Of a stretch of DNA of 64,000 bases, positions 35,801-47,800 are shown in pieces. Source of the stretch: Leuctra nigra (taxonomy: Eukaryota; Arthropoda; Insecta; Plecoptera; Leuctridae). The DNA lies in contig OW203764.1 of assembly GCA_934045905.1 (NCBI GenBank), positions 30,173,629-30,237,628 of the forward strand, in the 5' to 3' direction. A program made the position numbers and the translations under genes. The notes beneath the pieces were generated by a model. It was given only the letters and a program-made list of their open reading frames with translations, had not been told where the DNA came from and did no database searches. Positions within the stretch are counted from its first letter, which is position 1. Each line of letters opens with the position of its first letter.

Positions 35801-38800
35801 TTTGTTGTGATCTGTTTTCTGCAGCGCTATTCGAGGTTTCTCGGTGTCGCAGTTTTCTCCGAGTAACCCAACTGAAGCGAGTGCGATGACGGTCGCGGAA
35901 ACTCTCACACACCTGATCTTCACTGCCGAGACACACAATTTTCCCACCGGTGTGGCTCCGTTCAGTGGCGCCACCACGGGCACTGGGGGCAGACTGAGAG
36001 ACGTGCAGGTATACCAACTTAGGAGCCAAGTGATTAGATACTTCCCAACTCACTCCATCAGCTTCTTTAGCTACGACAATCATTTTGTTACTTTGTTGTA
36101 GGGTGTGGGAAGAGGAGGCAGCTACATCGCTGGCACAGCGGGCTATTGTGTGGGGAATCTACTAATGTCTGGTGAGAATATGATAACTTATTTTTTCTGA
36201 AAGTTATTTCCTTATATTGTAGTTTTAAATCAATTGACCTTCATTTTAATACAATTTGACAACAGAAAAACAAAAAAAGAATGCATAAAAATTTATCCCT
36301 CGTTTTAAGAGTTTTTGGTACACTCAAACAAATAAAAATTGGTACTCGAAAAGAAAAAAATTGGCTGCTGGTAAGTTCCTTGACAATCAATCCTTGTTAC
36401 TATCAATGAAATAAGAGCTCACCTTCTAGAGGTAGATGATGCGTTAACACAGCCTTCATGGGATGATACCATCAAACCTTAATCAGCCTTTTCTTTTCTT
36501 TTCTTTTCGAGTACCAATTTTTATTGGTTTGAGTGTACCTACCAAGAAGTTGTTTCCTGTCTATTTTGCAGTATTAGAGGTATTTTCCCTCTTATCCCTA
36601 ATATGCAAAGATGAACCCACTTTAGCATTGTCAGGTTAAGGGGAGCCCATGCTAGCGCGGTTTCATCTTTGCCTGTCACCAACCATAGGTATTAATTTAT
36701 CATTGTCTTAAATAAATTTAACTAAACTGCTTACCTTATCTCTAATTCTTGTCCAGGTTATACTCTACCGTGGGAAGACGCATCTCAGGTCTACCCGTCC
36801 AACTTTGCCCCGCCTCTGGAGATCCTGATCCAGGCCAGCAACGGAGCCTCGGACTACGGCAACAAGTTCGGTGAACCTCTCATCAGCGGCTTCGTGAGGT
36901 CGTTCGGACTGGTGGACTTGTCGGGGGAACGCAGGGAGTGGATCAAACCAGTGATGTTCAGCGCCGGCCTCGGAACTATGCAAGATGCATTCATCGACAA
37001 GATGAAACCGGAGAAAGGTGAAGACTTTTTCTGTCTTTGAGGATATAGATTAATGCTATTTTAATTCAATGGACAGTTCATAAAAAGGTGGTCTGATGTG
37101 AAAAATGTAAACAAAAATGAAGATTCAATTGTTCAAGTGTGGAAAAACTAAAAGAAATTATAGCCAATATAGTCTAACCCCAACGTCTATACAATATTCC
37201 TTTCTAAAGGTTGAACCGATCGAGGGATTTCAGTGTTCGGAAGTATTCGGCTTTTCCCACTTCGTGACGTCATGGAGTAGGACACAGCCGGCAACTGTAG
37301 TCTGTATGCGCTGGCATGTGATTTAGATAGAAACTGTCCTACTCCATGGCGTCACGAAGTGGGAAAAGCCGAATACTTCCGAGTACTGAAATCCCTTGAT
37401 TGGCTCAACCTTTAGAAGGGAATATTGTATAGACGTTGGTCTAAGCCTATATTGACTATCATAGTCAAGTCAATGAAAGTATCACAAGTGAGAAAAAAAT
37501 CACCCACATTCTTTAATTTTATGATATGAAAAATTTCATTCCTTAGGTAAATTTAAAGCATTAAAAATTTTAAAAAATTTAAAAAATTGCAAAAAAATTA
37601 TCAAATTGTAGGTATTTTTTCATTTTAAATGTGAGAATGGATAATATTGTGAAATGTTCAAACTGCTTGGATGACCTCTGCACGGCACATCAGTGTTTAA
37701 ATGCGATAAACATGAATATATCAGTATGAATCATGTGATTGTCTGTGTCAGGCATGCGTGTGGTGAAACTGGGTGGACCGGTGTACCGCATCGGTGTGGG
37801 AGGCGGAGCCGCCAGCTCGGTGGAAGTCCAAGGGGATTCCTCCGAGGAGCGAGACTTCAACGCTGTGCAACGAGGGGACGCGCAGATGGAGCAGAAGCTC
37901 AACCGTGTGATCCGAGCGTGCGTCGAGATGGGAGACGCCAACCCCATCTGCAGCATCCATGACCAAGGAGCCGGTGGCAACGGTTAGTCCGAGATCATTC
38001 TTATTCAGTACCACCCTTGGGCCTCTCATTCTGAAAGTCTTGAGGTCAAATGTCAACCACCCATGGCCTTTGAAGAGTACTTTTAACATGATAATTTTAT
38101 CGTGCTGGTATTAATAGTTCTATAAAATGAGTGAAATACTTTCTCATTCCCAGTTTGTTTTCACTTTTCTTCTGGATTGCAACCCAATTCACCTTAAAAA
38201 CGATGTTATTTAGTTACCTACTGATGACAAAAGCTCGATTTATCCAAAATGAAATGAGAGAAATATAATTATTTATGTAGGTACCTATGTATTTATTATT
38301 TTTTGACATAGCAAGCAATTTAATAGCAGCCTAGAAAATTGTGAAAGAGAAGGGACTATTTTTTCGTATAAAGAAGCTAGTCAATAAACTTGAAATCTCA
38401 TTATCTACCTACTTGTTTTAGTAACAGAATCTGATTTGGCAACCATGTAGGTACCTATCAGTTAGTTACACTACAGCAGGTGGGAAAGCTGCACCCAAGC
38501 ATGCAAGATGTCTTGTAGCTGGATGTACAATTTACAAGTAGGTAAAGTTCAATATCTTTGGTTCAATATTGAAATATTGAATTAATCACAGTTAGGAGAA
38601 AAGCAAGTAAATTATGTATCTTACCAATAGCGATCATTCCATGCTAATTAAGGTATTATAAAAAACGACCTTTTTATTTCACAGCCAAATTAACTCTGTA
38701 ACCATGTACTTTGATTCTCTGCACCCTGCACTCATGTTGCGGTGTTGACTGTGCGAGTGTTGCAGGCAATGTGTTGAAGGAGTTGGTGGAGCCGAGCGGA

Positions 38801-41800
38801 GGTGTCATCTTCACGCACGCTGTGGAGCTCGGTGACATCACCATCAACACGCTCGAGCTCTGGGGGGCCGAGTACCAGGAGAGCGATGCCATCTTGTGTC
38901 GTCCCCAAGACAAGGCCGTCATCGAGAAGATTGCCGAGAGGGAACGTTGTCCCGTCTGCTTTGTTGGAACGGTGCTGGACTGTGGCAAGGTTGGCTCATT
39001 GAATCTCTTTGCAAGTTGCAACATACAAATGAGGTTGTTCAAATTTCTTCAAACATATTATTATCAATGTTTTCAGGTTGTTCTCTCTGAAGAACCTGAG
39101 ATGGATGACAGTAAATATCTGGATGGCAGTTGGAACCAGGAAGAGTCTCAATATCCAGTCAACCTGGACCTGGAACTGGTTCTGGGGAAGATGCCGCGCA
39201 AGGTAGACCATAAGACATAGAAGTCCTGTAGGAGAGTAGTACCTACCTACCTATTCCCCAGACATTGCCAACCTGTGTCAGTTATTATGTCTCACTTTAA
39301 ATCATGAATAATTTTCAGCATGGGCGGATTAATGATTTTGGCGCCCCTAGGCTAATTCAAGCGTGGCGCCCCCCTCCCCCCCCCCTAAAATTCTAAAAAG
39401 AAAACATGGATCTAGAAAATCCCTACAGATATACAGATATATAATCTGTAACTATTGCTTTTATAGAATCCCCATTGACCCCGCAGGGAATTTTTTGAGT
39501 TTTTGATGCAAAATAATCAATTTTGAAGCTATTTTGGCATCCATTTCAAAGATTTAAAATTTGTGATATGCAAATCACAACAAAAAAAATAGCAGGGGGC
39601 GTCGCGGCGCCCCCTGGGCTATAGCCTTTCTAGCCTAATGGGTAATCCGCCCCTGATTTTCAGCCTGTCTGGCACCGGAAAATGACGAGTTCAAGATCTA
39701 TATTGACTCACTGTAACACAAATACCTACCAACTAATACAATATGAACTAAATAGTTAATCGTAATCATAGTTTTGGAACCAGAACAGATCAAATTGGTT
39801 TCAAACTTATTCAATATTTTACAACTTCATAACATCATATTCATAGCTCAAGCAAGACAAGTCTCACTTGACATTGACTAATGATCAATATTAGTGTGAG
39901 ATCTTCAATTTAACTAATTTTATTATTGACCAATTTCCTGTTCCTATAACTTTGTATAATTTATTAAAAATGAATAATTTTGCTTGAAAATTCTGTGTCG
40001 AACGTCTTACGTACGCCAACCTTTTAGTATAAATAATATATAAATCTCAGTCTCACTCAGTCGACATGTATCTCACACAACGCATGTGGTACATTTTGAT
40101 TGATTCCTGATGTATTGTTGATTAGGTGTTTGCTCTGGAGAGTAAACCTGTGATCGTGAAGCAGTTGACACTGCCCGCGAAGCTGACTGTGATGGATGCT
40201 CTGGGGCGGGTTCTCCGCCTGCCTTCAGTCGCCTCCAAGCGTTATCTCACCAACAAGGTGGACCGCTGCGTGACGGGACTCATCGCGCAACAGCAGTGCG
40301 TCGGGCCGCTTCACACGCCGCTGGCTGACGTTGCGGTCACCGCCATCTCGCTCTTCAACACGGTAACTCATGCCTCGGAGTGGTGGATGGATTCATGAGA
40401 TGGTGATCTCAAAATGTTAAAAATTATGTTTTTCAATATTCAAGCAAGTTTTTTTATTTTGAGTTACATTATTTTTATTGCAAGTAAATATACATGACAT
40501 TCATTCTACAGTACATTCGACACGGAATTTGCAGCAACAAGAAATCTAATTTTTGTTTGGAATTCCTATTTTCCACGCTAATTTTGGCTATTTTTCTGGC
40601 ACTATCTCCATTCCACCCCATAACAATAGAGGAGCAAAGAAAAATCACGTTTCTGAGGTGTATACAGCATTTTATTGGCGATTGTATTTTTGCATTTGCC
40701 CTCAGGCGCTGAAAGGTCCTGTCTGAATGGAGTATAATTAGGTACCTACTGAAAAAGTGAATCTTTTTGAATTTTATTAAAATGCCAGTAGTTTTGAAAT
40801 TAGTCTTTATCAGTTCTGAGTTGACTGTGTAAAATTTGTCTTATAGGTTGGCATTGCGACGGCTATTGGAGAGCAGCCAATCAAGGGACTGATTGATGCT
40901 GGGGCAGGAGCGAGAATGACAGTGGGAGAAGTGTTGAGCAATCTCGTCTTTGCTAAGATATCCTGCATTGAGGTAAGTCCTGGTAAATGAGACTCCTTCT
41001 TGGTTAACGCTCTGGGCGCTTATTCGAGAGTAAGCGCCTAAGATGTTTAGTTCAAGTGTTTATTCCATGAAAGATGTACACATGTGATTGACTTAATATA
41101 TCAGCCTCCAAGTTTGTATTGGTTCAGTTTGCTTGCCGTCCTTTTAAAAAAAATACAAAATAGTATAAAGTTCACACCGTAATTTCTTTTCATTGTTGTA
41201 TTTTCATTTTCATTGAGAAAAGTGGAGAAAGATGAAGTTGGTAGTAGACTAACAGGCACCATGAGTTATTGAACATTAAAATGTACTGTGTAGCTTCTTT
41301 CTAATAACTATTCCTTCACCTTGACAGCCTCCTTCCCAACTTCATAAAAATCTCTCCTGTTGTCATTTGCCAGTAGGTAGGTAGTAGTAATTGACCTGAA
41401 TGCTGGAACTTGTATGTTGCTAGGATGTAAAATGCAGCGGCAACTGGATGTGGGCCGCCAAGCTGCCGGGCGAAGGTGCTGCCCTCTACACAGCGTGCTC
41501 GGCCATGTGTCAGGTCATGGGTCAGCTCGGCATCGCTATCGACGGTGGCAAAGATTCACTCAGCATGGCTGCGCGAGTCGGCACGGAGACTGTTAAAGCA
41601 CCGGGTAAGATGTTCAACTAAGCTTCTCTATATTTCTCTAGTTGAACGTAATTTGCTGAAATCAATCAATGTTTCTGATGGAGGTTCAGTTGATGCAGAA
41701 ATTAGAGTTAACTTTTCTTTCGTCAGTATTTGCACATTCAGCTGTCACACTTATTCACACATTGTCATACATAACTCATATGAAATCATACATTATTGAA

Positions 41801-44800
41801 TATACTTGAGTACCTACTAATACTATGAGTATGATAGCATTATGTAATCAGAAAAAAAGAATACATTCTGTAATAATCTTTAGCGCTAATTTTCAAATTA
41901 CTGCGTTCGCCTTATTCCGTGTTTAGTTGAGACTGCTGTTTGGAGTGTATCTAGTGGAGCGGTCGCTCCACCCAGCCAAGTCGTACTATACACTCACACT
42001 CACTCAACATACCGTAAATGCCTAATAAACTGAGGAGCAGACCAAACACTTTTACTGTAAGCAACAACATGGCATTTTCGGCCTACTGGATCTCAAAATT
42101 GGGAAATCTCACATTGTTGCAAAATAACTTAATTTCGAGCTATGGCCCACCTGACAACATATACCAAATTTGGGAACAATACGTTATGCCGTTTGGGTGC
42201 TAAAGGGCCGTGAAAACAGTGAAATTACACCCCTTTTAAAAGCTATCTGATGATGATGATTCAGATTCAGATTCAGATTCAGATTCAGATTAAGATATCA
42301 GGAAACGTTGCTATCACCGCCACAGCCTAAACGGCTGAACCGATCGATATGAAAATTTTACCACATGTGCACTTTTGGCGTCTGATGATACCTTTGTTCT
42401 TATAATTTTTTTGTGCCGCCATTTTTAAACCGGAAGTGACGTCATATATCAAAAACGGCTGGACCGATTAGAACGAAATTAGCGCCATTCGATTTAGAAG
42501 GTCATCTATAAGGAATACCAATAGTGAAAGAAGAAATGTTCTATAACCTAAACCGGAAATGACGTCATAAAAATGACAAATCTGACTAAAATCATCTCTT
42601 ATATCAATAACTACATATTCAGAAGGCTTATAATGTTACATAACATTTATAGATACAAATTTTAGGTGGCAGTGATGTCAACCGCCATTTTGAAAACCGG
42701 AAGTGATGCCGTAACTCGAGAACAGCTGGACCGATTGGAACGAAACTTTTGCTATACTTTGTAACATATTATTTATAGCATTAACACAGTAACAAGCACA
42801 ACTTTTCTTAGCAACCAAATCACAAAATCTTATTTTTTAAAAGAATTATAATCTTTGATGCCACAATATGTTACAAGTTGTAATAATAAACTGAAAAAAG
42901 GAGTGATATCCCCATAAAAAAACACTCGGTGTAAAAATACCAGCCAAGTCTCTTCAATTAAAAAAAAATAGAAGAAATCTAAAAATTCAGCACTGAAAAG
43001 TAGTGATATCAAAAAATTGGCCAAGTCAAAACTTTTCAAAAAATACTTGGCGCATCGTTTTTTTTAGGACATGTGTAGATGAGTACATTTCATTTCCTGC
43101 CTACTTCTATACTATTTATATGCACGATGCGCCAAGCATTTTTTGAAAAGTTTTGACTTGGCCAATTTTTTGATATCACTACTTTTCAGTGCTGAATTTT
43201 TAGATTTCTTCTATTTTTTTTTAATTGAAGAGACTTGGCTGGTATTTTTACACGGAGTGTTTTTTATGGGTAAAATTTACACAACTTCAAATGATAATGC
43301 AAATTGAAAAAACTTATTTTGATCTAGAAAGTAACAGAGCATGTACATCTGTAATAAATATAATATAAAACATAAATGGCTCTGAACTAAATGTTAAAGC
43401 CCCAGTACGACTTCCTAAGGTATGTGTTTCAATGGATGGTAGTTGATGTCGGAAGAGCTGAGGCGTCAAAAAAAATGTTGTTTTCGGCCCATGAGCAGAA
43501 TTTCACCCCTTCTTAGTTTCCGGTCACGGATGGGGCACTGACGTCAGTGCGAGGGATCGCTCGGCGTCAAGACATCAGGATGCAGCGCGTTTGACTGTCT
43601 TCAGTTGATTTTGTGGTTTCATGAATAGGTGGTGTATTTCAGTATGTTTTTATTTTATGCGAGAAAGGCTGGACAGTAGCAAGACTAGCAAATAATTTAT
43701 AACTTTGGATGTATAGTGCTTTTATTTCATAATAGTAATTAGTAGGTATATCATTATAGTGATTATAAAAGCGTTTACACTAGTGACTATAGCAGTGAAT
43801 AAATAGAAGTGAATAATGTAAGTTTTAATTTAAATTTTTTACTTGCATGTGAAAAACCGTAATAATGGTTAAAGAATGATGTGTATATAAATGTAACACT
43901 ACTTCAAAATGTGTAGGCGCAGATGGAATTAAACTCTCTTTTCATTGATTTCCCAGTCAGTCATCAGCAGACAGATATAAACAGTGGCTTCATAGCATTA
44001 CCAGAGACAACTTTACTCCTACTTAATCATCACTAGTTTGTTCAAACCACTTTACAGAGACTGATTATGACATTACAAATAGATTTAAGTGCGAATTACT
44101 TCCATGTGCGAATTACTGAATGCATCGCCGAAATCAGCTTCTGGAAATCAGATTGTAGGTATCTAAGAAACCACCACCAAGTGGACGAGTTTGGAATAAT
44201 TATCGGGAAAAATGTCTTGGTAAATTACGGTAAAACCCTGGGACATTTGACTTATTTGACATTTGACACCATGTATCGGCATAGAGTTGGTAGGTTGCTT
44301 CAGCGTAAGTGCACGCGGCCGGCCGCGGGCTGGCTTGCAGAGCGGTCCCTCTCACTGACGTCACTGCTCCATGCGTTGCGGGCTTGCGTTCAGTGTGTGG
44401 CGGGTTGCGGCAAGAGTTTAATTGGCACATTGTGAGCGTTGTGATTGTCGAATCGATTTGATTTTTTGGAATATTGGATAAAATCATTATTGTCACATTA
44501 TTATTTAGAAGCTGAAGCAACCTGGCCAAGGCCTTTAAGTAAGGTCTTTTATATGTTTGTTTTTATTTTCTAATGCATGTTTTCTTATTCTATTTCTAAT
44601 TTCCTTCTCACAGGAATGTTGGTTGTGTCGGCGTATGCCCCCTGCCCTGACATCCGACAAGTTGTAACGCCTGATCTGAAGTGTGCCTCGCTGGGTCGCC
44701 GTGGCGCGCTGCTATTGGTCGATCTGTCCATGGGGCGAGCCAGGCTCGGGGGATCGGCACTCGCTCAGTGCTACAAACAGCTGGGAGACGATTCACCTGA

Positions 44801-47800
44801 CATGAACGACCCAATCCAGTTCAAACGAGCATTCCAAACCACTCAACAGCTCATCCAAGGTAGTTAACAGCCGCTTCTAATACAAATCATCTGTACATTT
44901 CATTCTAAAACATAAATGCAATGGTCAATTAATTATTTGTAGAATTGGGGATTCAGACTATTGTACAATTACCTAGTTAGTTAGAGACCAAAAAAACAGC
45001 AGATTTAAATAAGGCTCAGATCAGATATGTAAACATTTAATAGTCACCACCTTCCAGTATTACTATTACTAATTTTAAACACACAAATTTCGACTGGAGC
45101 GAAAAATCTTAATTCTTCTTTGAAATTTCCCACTAAATGCTCTTGTTACAGGCCAATCTCTTGTTGATCTGTCAATCTGCTATTCCCTTGAAATTGTGTA
45201 AAGATTATTGCAATGAATTTCTTTAGTAAAACTGATTATATCTGTTGCTGTGAGAACTACAATCAAATTTCTATTTTGTAACTAATAAAAATTAAAACAA
45301 ATTTACTGACCATGCAACATGTTGCAGATGGCATTGTCATGTCTGGCCACGACATCAGCGACGGAGGCCTCGTAACATGCGTCCTGGAGATGGCGTTCTC
45401 GGGGCTGGCGGGCATCAACATCGACCTGACCTCGAGCCACGACGTGCTCGAGACGCTCTTCTCCGAGGAGCTCGGCTGGGTGCTCGAAGTCTCCGAGGAG
45501 AAACTCGCGCTCGTGCAGCAGATGTTTCAAGAGAACGACGTTGCGTGTCGTCACATTGGACATTCTGCGGATCACGGCATTCACTCACAGGTCGAACATT
45601 GAAGATTACACGGAGTGTTGGGAGGATTTGATTGTGTAACTTCTATTTTATTAATACTAATATTTTATTAATCATTAACAACTTTACATCACTCTTACGT
45701 AATGTAAACGTAATTTATGTAATTTAGCAGAGCATTGAAAACTGGCTCTTAAAAAGGTTCCAAGGGTCTGTTTTTCAATATTCTCTGCTAATTAAGCCCC
45801 ATTTACAAGGTGCAATTTCTTGAACAACTTCTGTGTCACATTCCCATTTTTCATACAATTTTGTATTTACACGATGCAACTTTCTGTCACAGAACTTAAA
45901 ACATGTTCTAATTTCCATTCAAGAAGTGTGACACAGAAGTGTGGTACAGAAGTTGTATAAGAAGTTGCACCATGTAAATGGGACTTAAAACTTAAAAGTT
46001 TAAACAATTATTTAAGGGAAGTAATTGGTATTACAATACCAACTATACAATACATTACAATACTATGCTTAACTACTGGTTTTAGCCGAGTAACGAAAAA
46101 CTGGACCATAATATGTCATTGGTTTGCTGTCATGGCAATATAGAACAGAGCACTGAGGAACTGCTCTTGTTTGATGTATGTTGTTGACTGAAGGTGTGGT
46201 TCCCAGGTGTTGGTGTCAGTGAACGGCCACTCTGTACTGGACAGCGACGTGCTGACGTTGTTCCGGCTGTGGGAGGAGACGAGCTATCAGCTGGACCTGC
46301 TGCAGGCGAACCCCGACTGCGTGACTCAGGAGTTCCGCTCGCTCGCGCGACGCAAGGCTCCGCAGTATCGGCTGACGTTCGACCCAGCAACGACGTTCAG
46401 CGCCGCAAACTGTAAGTTATTATGTCTCGAGGTCAAACATAATCCAAGCATTTAATTACCAAGTGCTATCAATGAAATTCTTAGGGTCAAATCGTTTTCA
46501 AACTTAATAGATTCCTTTTTTATATTTATTGTATATTAAATTATTTAAATTTTGAGTGATAAATTTAATAATGTAGGATGCTATAATACACACTACACAG
46601 TAGGTAGTGTATTAGTTAATTATAATTAAAAAAATTTAAAATTATTATTTTTTTAGTAAGATTTCTACGTTCTATTATTTCTAATGAATGAATGATGATA
46701 ACTTTAAAAATAAATTAATAGTGGCTGTGCTTAAAGGACGGTATGCTAAAAATTGGATATTTTGACACCCCCCTGTCACGCTGTGTCACACTTTTCGAGA
46801 CCCCCCCCCCCCCCCCCCCCTAAAAGGATGTCACAAATCTGTCTCTACCCCCCTTAAATAGAATATTTTTGACTGTAAAATGTGTCAGAATTTCTCGTTT
46901 TTAGCGAAATTTCCGGTCCCGACGTATCAACTGAAAATTAAAATGCTTGAAAATATCTACATCAAAACGTGACGTCCTACTGTTTCCAGTACCCCCCCTT
47001 CCCCCCTGTCACACTGTGTCGTATACTGGTGCACCCCCCCCCTCCCTGAAGCGTGACGTCCTTTATGCACTGCCCCATAGGAAATATATTCTGAAAAGTT
47101 GAAGTTCTTTATATACTACATGCCTAAATGAACTTTTCACAACCTAAAAGCTTTAATGATTTAATAGTTCAAAAAATTAAACATTTTTATTTAGCTTCCA
47201 TTTCCCTTCTCTAGTCATACAGATTGTTTTCAATATCTTTTGTTTCCAGCCGACTTGCGTAAGGTCCGCGTGGCAGTGCTGAGAGAGGAAGGTACTAATG
47301 GGGACCGAGAGATGGCCGCCGCTCTGTTCAAGGCCGGCTTTGAGGTGTGGGACGTCACAATGCAAGATCTGCTCGCCAAGAAAGTCACTGTCGACCATTT
47401 TAGAGGCATTGTTTTCCCCGGCGGATTCAGCTATGCAGGTTCGTAGCATACTCGGTATCATAAGTAGGAAATAGAATATCTTTATTCTCCTCACAAATCA
47501 GCTAGTAATTATAGCTTCTCCTAAGCAGTAACTTCTTGAGTCCGGGTATTACTGGCCTTAATATTTTTCAAATATGAAATCATTCTGACATAAAATTCCT
47601 TTATACTGTGTTTTGACCTACAATTTCAGCCAAGTACCTACATAGCCAATAAAACAAAAACAAGAATCAATCAATGGGGTTGTTCACTGCCATTTGCTCT
47701 CACTCGGCATTGGAGGTGTCTCTCTCTGATTGGTTGGTCTCTGAATCCAAGATCTCTTGAATCAAACTCCCGCCAAGGTTTAAAAATATTCCATTCCGCT

